A stretch of DNA of 64,000 bases, from assembly GCF_041146795.1 (NCBI RefSeq), contig NC_135184.1, positions 4,652,967 to 4,716,966 on the forward strand. Reading direction: 5' to 3'. Origin of the DNA: Maylandia zebra. Taxonomy: Eukaryota; Chordata; Actinopteri; Cichliformes; Cichlidae. Shown here piece by piece: positions 1 to 11,306 of this stretch. Made by a program: the position numbers and the translations under genes. A model generated the notes under the pieces. That model did not search any database. It saw only the letters and a list, made by a program, of their open reading frames with translations, and was not told where the DNA came from. Positions within the stretch are counted from its first letter, which is position 1, and each line of letters begins with the position of its first letter.

Positions 1-538
1 CTTAAAATATTTATGCAAAATCACACTGGATCCAAACACAGCACACACACAGCTGTTATTATCAGAGGGGAACAGACGAGTAACTTTAATGAATCATCAA
101 CAGTCCTTTTTGGATCATCCAGACAGATTTACTGGATGGTGGCAGGTCCTGAGTGAACAGAGTCTGGCTGGACGTTGTTACTGGGAGGTGGAGAGGAAAG
201 GGCGAGTTTATGTAGCAGTCGCATACAAGTACATCTGCAGAGCAAAGTGTGGAAATAAATGTGGATTTGGGCATAATGACAAATCTTGGGCATTACATTG
301 TTCCAAAAACTGTTATACATTTTGCCATAACAACACTGAAACTCCCATTTCAGATGTTGGGTCCTCCAGAGTAGGAGTGTATCTGGATCACAGAGCAGGT
401 ATTTTGTCCTTCTACAGTGTCTCCAAAACCGTGAGTCTCCTCCACAGAGTCCAGACCACATTCACTCAGCCGCTCTACGCTGGAGTAAGGTTTTACAACA
501 GTTATGGAGATTTTGCTGAGTTCAATAAACCAAAATAG
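1..538 (+). CDS. TRIM gene, 3' end only (B30.2/PRY-SPRY domain)
   Basis: The reading frame is already open at the left edge (codons start at base 2) and ends at a TAG at 536-538, so only about the last 178 residues are visible. They begin in the PRY part (motif LDPNTAH) and run through CYWEVE, WALHCSKN and RVGVYLDHRAGILSFYS to the C-terminus; this is a B30.2 domain, the ligand-recognition end of TRIM E3 ubiquitin ligases. It is closely related to the C-termini of the three other TRIM genes in the window. RING, B-boxes and coiled coil must lie to the left. Oddities: extra cysteines (CGNKCGF, SKNCYTFCHN) and a histidine in WALH where the paralogues have aspartate. Starting at the ATG at 89 would cut the PRY region, so that ATG is internal. 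Intact as far as seen; expression unknown. Confidence 0.9.
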   Translation, partial: LKYLCKITLDPNTAHTQLLLSEGNRRVTLMNHQQSFLDHPDRFTGWWQVLSEQSLAGRCYWEVERKGRVYVAVAYKYICRAKCGNKCGFGHNDKSWALHCSKNCYTFCHNNTETPISDVGSSRVGVYLDHRAGILSFYSVSKTVSLLHRVQTTFTQPLYAGVRFYNSYGDFAEFNKPK

Positions 539-1015
539 ACTGAACTCTTTCATATTGTTGTGGGTTTAAAGTCTGCATTTTATTTTCTCTCCATCATTTT
601 TGCCAATTTCTACACTGCATAGAGTTCAGCTCTCAGTCAACCATTATGGGTGATACATTCTAGTTTTGTTAGGTGGTCTTCTTTCCTTTGTATATCTAGC
701 CATGGAGCCTATCATTGCTCATGATGTTTTTTATTAACAAAAATGCTTCACCACATGAAAATGTAAACTTTTCTTTGCTCTAAATATTTAGGGAATATTT
801 GTATTGATGTATTTGTATATCGTGTCTTCCACTTCATGGGCCTTAACAGTGAAATTAGGATTGTTTCCTTTATCACACAGAATTTATCATCACTTTGTAC
901 GTTAGGAAAGAAATGCATAATTACATTTTATCTGTTTAGAAGACCTAACCTTTCTGTTTTTATTTTGTACATACACAAAAATATTAGCTATTCTGTGATC
1001 TTTTCTTTTACTTTA
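539..1015 (+). other. TRIM 3' flank / 3' UTR shared by paralogues
   Basis: This non-coding stretch aligns by eye with the sequences after the other TRIM stop codons (14,789-15,100, 22,365-22,760, 49,921-50,230). Shared pieces include 'actgaagtctttcatattgt', 'cagctgtcagtcaa..attatgggtg' and a 'tttagccatggagcctat' block. The duplicated unit therefore includes several hundred bases beyond the coding exon. No clear AATAAA within the conserved part. Confidence 0.6.
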
Positions 1016-2389
1016 GCATGTGATTAATTTCAGCTGTTTTCCCACCTGTTTCTTGTGCCCTCGTCAACGTGTATGTATATATATATTGTCTCAGCCTCTC
1101 TGTTGTTGTCTCCCTCTGTCGGGTTGTCTGTTTGTCTTGCATTATGTTATTCCAGGTCTCAGGTTTCTTTTATGCTTCTGTTCATGTTGTCTTGTCACAG
1201 TTTTGATAGCTAATTTTAAGTTATCCCAGTTTAGATTTCAGTTTAGTTTTTCTCCAGCTTGCTTTGCCTTGTTTTCTGTTTGTGGATTCAGCCTAATAAA
1301 TGACTCGCCTTTTGTTTTCTCTCCCGTGTCTGCTTTTGGGTCCACACTGCAAACACACTGGCCCGCCCAGGCTTAACACTATTGTTCAACTACAAAGCTA
1401 TTTTGAGTTTTACTTTGTGCTTTGGAGTTGTGTGTCCTGCCCTGACAGGTTGTGCGGGAAACTCCCAGTAGATCAGCAAGTTTCTGACCAGCCCATGTGA
1501 AATCAATAACCACACCTTTTTCCACTTCACCTTTTGTAAAGTAAAATTATTTCTACTGTGATGGGACTGGACTGAAGTGGGGTCACTGAACATTTGAGGA
1601 CTAAGAAAATGATGTTAATCATATGCTTTGGCAATCACAAATCTCAACCCAGCAGCACACCTCTGGCAGATTTTGGACTGAAGAAAATGTTCTCACCACC
1701 ATAATCAGAACACAAAATGAAGTATTTTTTTGTTGTTGTTTTTATAGAACTGTGTTCATTTCTCCTTTAGAGTTTCAGACACTTGCAGAATCAATATCAT
1801 GAAACACTGGAGCTATTCTAAAGGCACATGGTACACAAACAACTTAATAAAAAGCCTTTTCCTTTAATTTCCCATTCCCACTTGTCTTTGTTGCTGAGCT
1901 GGTTCTGATCTCTTGTGCTTCTGAAAAATGGCGTCTGAAGCTGTTTGGTCAGAAAACATTATGTATGACACAATAGAATCTTCAACCACGTGACTGAATA
2001 CTTTTTGTATCATTCTGAAGGTCCCTAGATCGTAGTATATAGAAGATGGTGGGGGGAAAAAACAAAAAACAAAAACACAATAAACAAACAACAACAACTT
2101 AGTTTTCAAACTTAGTCACTTGATTTCTGTCCCCCTATTTATTGTTAAAACATATAAACACAATTGTTGTACTTATAACTGATGAAAATGCTATATTATA
2201 AAACTCACTGTTACTTTAATATTTACCACTTATTTGAATAAAGATCATAAAACTGGAAACACAGCACTAAAAAAATATGGTTAACAATTACATACAATTA
2301 AAATGAAAAATACTGACAGGGCATCAAATTATTTAGCAAAACACACATAGAAAAACATTCCTTCTCCCAGGTCATGTTAATAAATAAAA
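1016..2389. other. No gene seen; AT-rich with one dispersed repeat piece
   Basis: No credible coding region. About 1,455-1,605 resembles 6,214-6,345 (shared words 'agatcagcaagtttctga' and 'gatgggactggactgaag'), so it is a fragment of a dispersed DNA repeat. The rest is AT-rich sequence with homopolymer runs. Confidence 0.5.
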
Positions 2390-3190
2390 TTAGTGCCAGC
2401 TTGACAGTTACATGTGTTTGTTTTTTTTGTTTTTTTTAGAAATGAATGAAAACTATTTGTAATACACACAGTTTAGAGATACTGAATTACAGTTAATAGA
2501 GCATAAGCACATATTGTAGATTCTGCAACAATCAGAGCACCTTGTCTGCAGTCACTGTAGACCTCTGCACTAATGGGATGTGCATTTTTACCTTTATACT
2601 AGTTTTTATTCAGTGTGACTGACACTGAAGGTGACATTGTGCATGTCCTGTCTGTTTGGGCTCTATATTATCACAGATGAGAAAAGGTTTAGTACTGTAA
2701 GAGTTACAGTGGGATGCAAAAGTTTGGGCATCCTTGTTAATAGCCATTATTTTCCTGTATAAATCGTTGGTTGTTTCAATACAAAAATGTCAGTTAAATA
2801 TATCATATAGGAGACACACACAGTGATATTTGAGAAGTGTTTATTGGATTTACAGATTAACAAGGTTGCCCAAACAGCAGAGGGCAGCAAAAGATCAGTG
2901 TAAATTGCGTGGTGTCTGCACTGAGATGAAGGAAAAGAAGTTAAAATGCTCTATTATTGTTGCTAAATATTTATTTTTGAGCCAATTTGAATTTTCTTAT
3001 TTTTGTAACTAAAAATGTAAAACATATATGGTCTATATTTGTTCTTAGCTCAGTCTTTACAACCTATTCACTATTTTCTGTCTTTATATGGAGTATGTGA
3101 ATACCTAAAATGAATAAAATGATTAAACTAATTTAGAAGACTTGGTAGATTCTTTTAAAAAAGAATATTTGAACAGTCCCATAAAGTTGA
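2390..3190 (+). repeat. Orphan TRIM upstream block without its gene
   Basis: 2,390-2,560 resembles 12,655-12,810 upstream of the second TRIM gene (words 'cagcttgacagt', 'ctgaattacagtta', 'gattctgc'). 2,605-2,650 resembles 19,160-19,210 upstream of the third. 2,925-3,190 resembles 47,700-47,960 upstream of the fourth (words 'tttgtaactaaaaat', 'ctttatatggagta'). No TRIM coding sequence follows. I infer a TRIM unit whose gene was lost or replaced by the repeats at 3,195-4,770. A mariner-type fragment sits inside it. Confidence 0.5.
2706..2880 (+). mobile_element. Tc1/mariner-type non-autonomous element, fragment
   Basis: Starts with the terminal motif 'cagtgggatgcaaaagttt' after a TA and shares its inner sequence (tgtcagttaaatatatcatat, aacaaggttgcccaaa) with the element at 53,381-53,652, which lies in the opposite orientation. 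The right-hand part is deleted. No transposase is encoded. Confidence 0.6.
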
Positions 3191-3194
3191 TTCT

Positions 3195-3480
3195 GTTCAT
3201 CTGGACGTGGCATTTTCAGTAGGAGAAACGTTTCATCGCTCATCCAAGTGACTTCTTCAGTCTCAGCTGACTGCAGGTTTCCCGAACCTTATAAACAGTA
3301 TATTTGAATAATGACTGAAACTAGGACCACTGACGAACAATGGGCTGTGAGGTCAGTTTCATAATCACTAATATGCAAACTGTCATGACCATTGATCAAT
3401 GACCACCGATTAATGACCATTAATTACCACGTATAAATCACGGCAATCCTCCTGGCACTTAACAGTGTACACTATATTAC
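3195..3480. repeat. Dispersed fish repeat fragment
   Basis: The block 'gaaacgtttcatcgctcatc' followed by 'cttcttcagt' has a diverged relative at 5,700-5,745 (gacgtttcacctctcatccg). This motif is common in fish dispersed repeats; I could not assign the family. Confidence 0.4.
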
Positions 3481-3596
3481 TCTGCTTGTGCTGTGAGACC
3501 CAATTCTATGGGTGGACCAGTTTTTGGTGCAGCCCGTTTTGGGGTTTGAAAGCCACAGAGACGCGGTGTTTAGAGAAAATGAGTTAATGTGATTAG

Positions 3597-4769
3597 TAGT
3601 GCTATCAATAGATTTAAAAAAAATTACCAATTAATCCCAAAATTTTCTGAAATTAATCGTGATTAATCGCAACTACTTGATAGCCTGGTTGCAATTACAT
3701 TTTTTCAACTTTGTATTTAAGGTTGTAACTGACATTTATGCAAAATAATTAAGTGAATGCAGAATAAACACAAAGAATGTATGCTTAAATTATAAAAAAA
3801 AAATGAATAGTTTTTTTAAGTCTTTTAACACAGGTTCTGTCCTGTGAAATACAACTTTAAAAAAACCTATATTCTAATAGGTAAGTATACACTAATATAT
3901 AATATATATTAGTGCTGCCAAACAATGAAAATGTTTCATCAAATTAATCACAGGGTTAATGTGGATACATTTTGATGAATTAGGATTAAATATCATTCAT
4001 TTTTATTCTATATTAGTCTATTCGTTTTGCATGAGCAAACAGACTCGAGAAAAAAGGGAAAATATATGCACTTAACATGTTTATTGAACTTCTTGAACAT
4101 TCATGTTAACAAAAACTCTGTAAATATTTATCCGCTCTCTCTGTCACTCTTGGGGAGGCATTTCAAGTCCTTGAAACGAGAAACCAAAGCTATGTAAAGC
4201 AAGTGTTCTCAACGACATTAATAGGTCTGCAGTTTGTTGCAATTCACTTGGCAATTGTGTCAGTCAATATGGCCGAGGTACACTTACTGAGTGCCCGATG
4301 CTCCATGAGTGGTTTGTCGCAAGCTGGGTGACGTGTTAGCCAAAGTACTAGCAGCATCCCCGAGTAACGTTTGCTTCACGCCAATGTGATATTTTAAGCT
4401 GGAAGTGGTTCGGTGAAAAGAAAATTCCTTCTTGCACAACGTGCATAATACTTTATGTCGGTCGACTGTTCTGTCTTGTTATTTTTTTAATACTCAAATT
4501 TCCAACTCAGAGGGCCAATGTGTGTTTATCATCTTCCATATTGAGTTGATTGGTTCAGCTGCCCATCACTACCAGATCAACTGCCCATTTGCGCAGGTGC
4601 GAAGGTAAGTCTACTTGGACAAACTGCCCAAAATGCGTTGACGGAAAAATGTCAGGGATTTTGAGTCATTCTGCAATCCAGATGCGCTAATTGCGTTTAA
4701 AACAAATTGAATCGTGTTGACAGTGATGGCGGATTAATTTGTGTTAACGCGTTAATTTTGACAGCACTA
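3597..4769. mobile_element. hAT-like non-autonomous transposon
   Basis: Ends are imperfect inverted repeats: left 'tagtgctatcaa', right 'ttgacagcacta'. Flanking 8-base sequences are gtgattag (3,589-3,596) and gtaattag (4,770-4,777), 7 of 8 identical, fitting the 8-base target duplication of hAT elements. Sub-terminal 'gattaatcg' motifs occur near both ends. A second copy of the end motif (tagtgctgccaa) at 3,911 suggests an internal rearrangement or nested copy. No transposase reading frame. Confidence 0.7.
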
Positions 4770-4799
4770 GTAATTAGTGAATTGTACAGTACAGACTTT

Positions 4800-5455
4800 G
4801 CTGAGGAGCAGAGTAAACCAATAACTTGCTTAGCTGTGTCTACTGACTCTATCTCTGCCTGATGCACAGCAGTTTACCAGTTTTAGCGAGTTTTTGGAAG
4901 AAACAGCCAGGTGCCTTCATGGGGCGGCTGGTGACAATCTCACATCAGAGAACTACAAGGAGGCTGAGCTTATTCTGCTGAGAGCTGCTCAGAAAGACAG
5001 TTTCCCAGATGAGATGCAATGCCTGACCACTGGGAAACCAGTTCACTCATCCAGCCGTCTGTTTTGCCTAGACCTGGAATTTGATAAGTCACTTCAACTC
5101 ATAAGAGTAGGTGGTCGTCTGAGACGGTGCCATGATTTGGAAGCTGCTGTGATACATCCAGTAGTATTGGACCCTAAACATCCAGTCACCAGACTACTCA
5201 TCCGACAGGTTGACAGTGATTTGAAACACCCAGGAGGAGAGAGATTGTTTGCAGAATTGAGAAGGAAATACTGGATTCTTCGTGGCCATGAAGCCATAAG
5301 AAGTGAACAGCGCTCCTGCCCTGAGTGCCAAAAATGGAGAGCCCAACCTGTCAACCCAAAGATGGCTGACCTTCCCCTTGCATGCCTACGATTACATCAG
5401 CCAGCCTTCTTCTCAACAGGCATCGACTGCTTTGGGCCAATGCAGGTGAAGGTTG
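4800..5455 (+). mobile_element. BEL/Pao retrotransposon pol fragment (integrase N-terminus)
   Basis: An open frame (ATG at 4,894, but the frame continues upstream) encodes the segment before and into the integrase. It shows RVGGRLRR, HPVTRLLIRQ, a zinc-binding HHCC region ending in SCPECQKW, then PKMADLP and GIDCFGPM at the start of the integrase core. These are hallmarks of BEL/Pao LTR retrotransposon polyproteins. The catalytic core is absent: homology stops near 5,455 and unrelated sequence follows. No LTRs, gag or reverse transcriptase are visible, so this is a dead internal fragment. Confidence 0.8.
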
Positions 5456-5689
5456 GTCGTCATCTCCACGACCAAAACGCCAATAGTCATAAACCATGAA
5501 CCGAAAGGAAAACAGACTAATAAACCACAATACAAAATCAAAACACTGGGCCACAGGCCCAGGACCGTAACACTTGGCTCCTTGAAAGTGCAATATAAAG
5601 AAATAAGGGGTTGCCCAATACTTTTGTACTGGTAACTGGATTTATTTTATCTGTTAGTTAGTCTAAGAAGCTTGGAAAGAAAAGCGTCT

Positions 5690-5920
5690 GGACTTCTTTG
5701 AGTTGCTTGAAGACGTTTCACCTCTCATCCGAGAAGCTTCTTCAGTTCTAAGGTCAAATGGTGGAGATTGTGGATTGTGGCTGATTGTGACCCACACACG
5801 CTTTCACACCTTGGCTTATGTGATTAGGTAGAGGATCATCAGGGGGTCCTTTGTCCCTCTTTGGGGGAAACTCCCACTGGGTTTAAATCTGGGACTCTCC
5901 ACCATTTGACCCTTAGAACG
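5690..5920. repeat. Dispersed repeat with a separated inverted pair
   Basis: Contains the motif 'gacgtttcacctctcatccg' seen in diverged form at 3,225. The word 'ttctaaggtcaaatggtgga' near 5,747-5,766 recurs inverted near 5,897-5,918 (tccaccatttgacccttaga), with one extra base, about 130 bases away. Family not assigned. Confidence 0.4.
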
Positions 5921-6377
5921 GATAAAGCGGATGAAGATGGATGGACATCCAGACTCACTAAAAAGTTTGACTTTTGAACAAAAAAATCTGTATTTTTTAT
6001 TCTTCTTTGGAATTTTTAATCTCCTCTTCTGCATACCTTGGTTTGTAACAAGTGGTTATTTGAGTCATTTTTGCCTTCAAAACTGCTCAAAGTACTCTGG
6101 CCATTCTCCTCTGACCTCTAACATCAACAAAAAAATTTCTCCCAGAAATCTTCAGCTTAGTAGACTTTTTTTAGACCATTCTCTGTAGATCTTAGATATG
6201 GTTGTGCTAGAAAATCCAATAGATCAGCAAGTTTCTGAAATACTCAGACTGGACCATCTGACATCAAGAACCACGGCACTTTCACAGTCAGTTTGTAGGG
6301 TGGAACATTTCTATGTTGATGGGACTGGACTGAAGCAGGCTCATAGAATATTTCACGAGTATGAAAATGGTGTGAAA

Positions 6378-6420
6378 CAAGGAATCATGCGCTTTGATGG
6401 CCAAAGCGCATGATTCCTTG
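6378..6420. repeat. Perfect 19-bp palindrome with 5-nt loop
   Basis: Arms 6,378-6,396 and 6,402-6,420 are exact reverse complements (caaggaatcatgcgctttg and its complement) around the loop atggc. It lies at the junction between a dispersed repeat on the left (6,200-6,360) and different sequence on the right, so a fold-back join is the simplest reading. Confidence 0.85.
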
Positions 6421-6631
6421 TGTTCCGTTTTGTTGGCTGTATTGTTTTACTCCTGCTGCTTTGACTCGCCTCACCTCGTTGGAGCTTTGGGTTTTACTTT
6501 GAGCCCTTTCTGGAGTATTATTTGCACTCCAGCTTCCGTGGCTGGCTAGGGCGATCCTCAGCTGCTTATCCGGCTGGTGCTAAGGAACTGATACTGCCTC
6601 CCCTGGTTGCTCCCGGTTTGTAAACTGCACT

Positions 6632-7950
6632 TTGTTAGAACAAACATCACAAGATTTTAAAAAATGGGCAACACTTCCAATCTCATTAGCAGGCAGAATA
6701 AATATAGTTAAAATACCAAGATTTCTCTATGTTTTCCAAATGGTTCCTGTTTTCATAACCAAATCAAGTTTCAAAGATTTAGATAGGTTAATAGCAACAT
6801 TTATTTGGAAAAATTCAAATCCCAGAATGGAAAAAACATTTTTGGAAGTACCAAAAGAGGCTGGTGGGCTAGGGTTGCCAAATTTTAGATTTTAATACTG
6901 GGCGGCTAATATCACCAAATTATTGCACTGGAAATATGTTTATGAAAATAGCGAGGGTGAGGCTTGGGTAAAAATGGAACTGATGTCTAATCCACTTCCC
7001 CTCTTAACCTCATCCCTAGCTCTAAATCAAAAACAGAAAATAACAAATCCAGTTGTAAGAACATCTATAAAAATATGGCTTCAATTCAGAAGGCACTTCT
7101 GTTTGCAACAGGTTAGTAATTTTTTTCCTGTTGCTTTTAACCCTTTTTTGCCATCCATTTCAGATAAAGCATTCCAAATTTGGCACAATAATGGTTTGAA
7201 GTTTTTTTAACAATTTATTTTCAGGAGAAACTTTTAACACCTTTGACGCTTTGATGAGAGATTACAATATACCAACCTCACATGTGTTTAGATATCTGCA
7301 AATATGAAGTTTTGCAAAAACATTGTTTCCTTCTTTCCCCTACCTACCTCCTAAAAATCAAGTGGATACTATTTTGGAAATGGATCCTTTTGGCAAAAGG
7401 CGAATCTCCAAACTGGTACAGAGCTTAAGGCCTATTACTTGGAAAAAAAAACTAAAAATAATTGGGAAAAAGACATTGGGGTGGATTTATCTGATGATGA
7501 GTGGAGATGTTGTTTGAATCGTATACATACTTCCTCCCTTTGCATTCGCCATGGTTTAATTCAGTCTAAAATTCTTCATCGTCTTCATTATACAAGAGAG
7601 AGGCTTTCAAAATTTTTCCCAGAAGCCGATCCTGCCTGTCCCAGGTGTGGACATAATCCAGCAAATGAGGGTCGCATGATGTGGTCTTGTCCGAACCTGG
7701 CTAATTACTGGGGAAATATTTCAAAGTATCATCTCACATCAGTGCGCAAAATTTAGTGCTTGATTTCCGCATTGGCATTTTTGGAGTTATGCCACCTCAA
7801 TATGAAATTAGTAAATCTCAGGAAAATGCCATAGCATTTGCTACATTGCTTGCCCGCAGACTTATTCTATTCCACTGGAAGTCTGATAAGGCTCCTTCAT
7901 GTATACAATGGCTAAAGGAGGTGCTTTTCTTTTTACCACTGGAAAAACTT
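6632..7950 (+). pseudogene. L1-like LINE ORF2, C-terminal part, frameshifted
   Basis: Three successive frames (6,632-6,895; 6,923-7,210; 7,439-7,756 and on to 7,950) give the region after the reverse transcriptase of an L1-clade LINE. Signs are LPISLAGRINIVK, IATFIWKN, KEAGGLGLPNF, then HRLHYTRERLSKFFPEADPACPRCG with the CxxC...H...C knuckle, and FATLLARRLILFHWKS. At least two frameshifts and stops make it dead. The frame is interrupted after ...PLEKL at 7,950 by another LINE insertion and resumes at 11,613. EN and most of RT are missing. Confidence 0.8.
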
Positions 7951-8145
7951 TTTTTTTTTTTTGTATGTCCCGTTTGGATCTTTAGCCATCAGAATTGTTG
8001 TCTTAAGGCCAAGAAAGATGCCAAGCGGATTTATTTTACCAAGTGGATCATCATGGCCTTGCCATATTGGTCCATTTGATTGACCTTTATTATAATTATG
8101 AATTTATTTTATTTTCAGTTGCTACAAACGGGACAGACATGACTG

Positions 8146-8340
8146 GTGGATAGGACAGGGAGAAAGAATGAAAGAAAGAGAGGGAGAGAAAGAAAACCAA
8201 AGGGGAGAAGAGACGGTGAGAAGGGGGGGGGGAAGAAAGAAAAAAAACAAACAAACAAAAAAACAAAACACCTGGGTCACCTGTATGGAGAAAAAAAACA
8301 GAAGAGAAAGCAAACAACAAAGAGCAACATAATAAAAAAA
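8146..8340. repeat. Purine-rich low-complexity tract in the LINE 3' region
   Basis: Runs of gaaag, gggggggg and aaacaaacaaac on the plus strand (polypyrimidine on the LINE's sense strand), about 100 bases from the LINE 3' end. Reading frames across it are Lys/Arg-rich artefacts. Confidence 0.6.
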
Positions 8341-10001
8341 ACAGCACCATCACAATAAACTAGCTAGCAGTAGATATCAGTAGATACTAAATAATAAACA
8401 ATATTGTGTAGCACGCAAGATAGACAGCGCACAATGTGCTTTGAGGCAGCAGCCAAGAAAGCTGTAGTCCGCGTCTGTGAATACCCATGTGTACACCCGT
8501 GTGCATACCTGTGTGGATCAGCATGCTTGCATTCCAAAGGTTTCTCCATGTAACGATCTGCTAGGGGGTGTGGGGGGGCCACAGCCCCGTCCACCAGGGT
8601 ATGAAGCAGGTATGGAGGAGATCAAAACTCCAGACATCCAGAGGCTCCCAGAACACAAGAGACCAAGGAAGACCAACAGAGGGGCAGCCGCGCCACTGTC
8701 CCAGAAAGAGCTGAGGAGAGTCCCAGATGAGGGTTCACTCAGCAGCCGCGGAGCAGAAGCCAGGGGGAGTTGCAGAGACACGCCCGTGAGCTCCGCCGGC
8801 AGCCAGCCGTGCCTGAGTGACCGAGCCCCAGGCCGAGAGGCCGGGGGCACCCCACCTCCGAAGTGGCCCGAGCAAGCCCCAGGCTCCAGGCCCCGATAAG
8901 CGGCCGCCAAGGAGTGAGCCGGTGTGTACCCGGACGCCCACCCCAAAGCACAAAGAACCACCAACGCACCGAAACCTGAAGGAGTCCGCCACTGGCAGGG
9001 GAAGTGGTGGTGGGTGGAGATAGGCCTCCAAACCTTGGAGGGCCTGAGATGTCCCCAGAGAGGTGGCGTCTGATACCCAACCTGACATATAGACACAGAC
9101 ATACAGGCACACACAGACACAAACATCCATTCCCACCCTCATGCTCTCATATGCACTTACTCCACACTCAACCAACGTGGAGACAGACATAAAGAGACGC
9201 TGTACACACGATCACACTCCCCAAGCGTACTCTACGAACCGGGTCTAGGTACCCTTGCCCCTGGAGGGGGGAACTGCACCCAGACCCAGGTGGTGTTACC
9301 CTTTTCCCTGCGGTGGGGAGAGGCAGACCGCCCCGACTCCGCAGCAGCAGGGAGGCCCCACACTCCAGACCGCAGTCGGATGGCCAACTCCTCCTCCTAG
9401 TCCTAGCCCCCCCGCTCCAGCAGGCCGCAGAGAATGGGGGTGAGAGAAGACTCCAAACCTCCCTCCACCCGCTCATTGTAGTGTTGATGCATGTGTGTTC
9501 TAAGGTGCAATTAAAACCCAGGAGGGCATGGAGCTACCTGCCAAGGAGCAGCAGGTAAGCGCATAGTCCCTCCTGCTAACCCTCAATGACTAAGTGTATT
9601 TAAAATTGAGAGGTGGGCAACGACGTCAGGGGTGAGGTGTACACCCTGATGGTAATTTGGAGTCCGTGTATCGTGCCCACCCCCAAGATCCTATATGTAT
9701 GTGTAATGAGAGTGTGAGTATTGTGAATGTCTAAGTTGTGGGATAAAATTGAGGCAGAGGCAGCCAGAAGGGGACGGGGGGGGGGGACGGGTAGCCTCCT
9801 CTGCACCCTGGTGACATACCCCTACTCCAAGGTCCTGCATGTGTGGGTGGTTGTGGTGGAGCGGGAAGAGGGAGGCAGCTGGAGATGGGGAGGGAAGGAA
9901 GGGAGGGGCAGGTGACCCCTCCCTGGGGCCAGCTCCCCCGCTGACCCCAGTAGGCACTCCCATACTCCGCGACCCGCCAGGGAAAGGGGGCCCAGGCCCA
10001 T

Positions 10002-10269
10002 TGTTGGGTCTAAACTCAGACCCCGCTGTATCCAAGACTTATTCCCATGAAAGAAAAGCAAGGCAACAGTGTTCGATCGATTTCTTGCGCAAGGGAGGCC
10101 CCCTCATCTGTGTCCAGCACGACAATGAACCCCGATGATGGCCTCCTCTCGCTGCCTTTTATTGACAAACTTCAAACAATAGTTTACAAAACACCTCCCC
10201 CTGCAACCCCCTTTGGTTACAAAGACAAGGCACTGTATGTAAGTGTGTGTGTGTGGGTGTTATGTGAGA

Positions 10270-10320
<51 letters not shown>

Positions 10321-10626
10321 GATCAAAGGGTCATAAAACCTAAAAGCAGGAACAACATCCTTGGTCATAAAGAGGGTAGTCTTCCCCCACACCCAATGTA
10401 TGGTTTACCAAAGATAACACAGTGAAACCATACAAAGGGTAGGAAGCTCTACCAAACATCAAACAGATCTTCAAAAGGACGTTCCTGTGATAAAACACTT
10501 CAACCTCCCACCCAGAACCTCGAGAATCTGGGGATGGGAGGAAAGAAAGAATTCCTTTCACAGAGTTAAAACAATGGACTAATGGTAAATATAAAAATGA
10601 CAAATGTTTAACTATTTAATCTAACA
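10002..10626. mobile_element. Solo LTR, 625 bp
   Basis: Starts TGTTGGGT and ends ATCTAACA (TG...CA with imperfect inverted ends) and is flanked on both sides by CCCAT (9,997-10,001 and 10,627-10,631). The related LINE copy at 43.6-43.7 kb has the uninterrupted empty site with a single CCCAT. An AATAAA on the minus strand near 10,160 hints that it lies in minus orientation. It contains a (GT)n tract. No internal retroelement genes remain, so this is a solo LTR from recombination. The superfamily cannot be told from the LTR alone. Confidence 0.85.
10271..10319. repeat. (GT)n microsatellite
   Basis: About 24 pure GT repeats inside the solo LTR; likely length-polymorphic. Confidence 0.95.
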
Positions 10627-11306
10627 CCCATCCAGACCGGGGCCCAGCGCAGCAGCACCCCCCGGCCCCACAGAGCCTGGGACAGTCCACCCAACCCCAC
10701 CACAGAGAAAACTGCACCCACCCCATCATCCACTCACCTTCCAGACTACATGAGACAATAGACGCCCAGGCTGAGATCTTCCTCCACCTCTCCTGTAGCT
10801 CCCCCTCCTGCAGAGAGTTCCTGAGGAGAGGAAAGCTCCTGCAAGGTGTGTCAATCTCCCCCACCAGTTGAAGAGCCCCCCAGGTGGCTCGACGCACCGG
10901 CGGCACCCTGCGCCAGGGATGGGCCCCCATGCACCCACCCGCCCACAACCCCGGCAACACACAAACCAGGACCCAAGGCCCCGAGGCCCGGCCAGGGCCC
11001 CAGCCCAGAGACGGAGCGCCCCCAGAACCTCACGCCCATCCCGGACCCACCCAGGGGCAGACAGGCTACCAGGTCAGTAACCCACGTCCGTCAGCACAGA
11101 CCCTCCCCTAGCCCCGCTGCACGCAGCCACGAGGAAACAGTCACCCGAGAGCCAAAAGAGCCCCCAACCGGACACGACCGCCACCCCGGGTTGAGCCCCC
11201 CAAGGAAGATGCTTCCGGGGAACCCCCCGACGCCCTAAGCCTGTCCCTACCCCCACACCAATCACAACAGTGAAGGTGGGACCAAACTATGACCCCCCCA
11301 CCCCCA

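Noticed and set aside
5540-5580. Helitron 3' end suggested by the hairpin tgggccacaggccca
   Set aside because: The expected CTRR terminus and AT target could not be placed.
8146-8358. Lys/Arg-rich 70-codon frame
   Set aside because: Low-complexity purine tract near the LINE 3' end.
8477-9558. Several overlapping open frames up to 202 codons on both strands
   Set aside because: They lie in the GC-rich LINE 3' UTR, overlap in many frames, are Pro/Gly/Arg-rich and show no domains; the second copy of the region does not keep them.
10846-11238. 130-codon proline-rich open frame and its relatives at 43.1-43.8 kb
   Set aside because: Composition-driven frames of the LINE 3' UTR; frames differ between the two copies.
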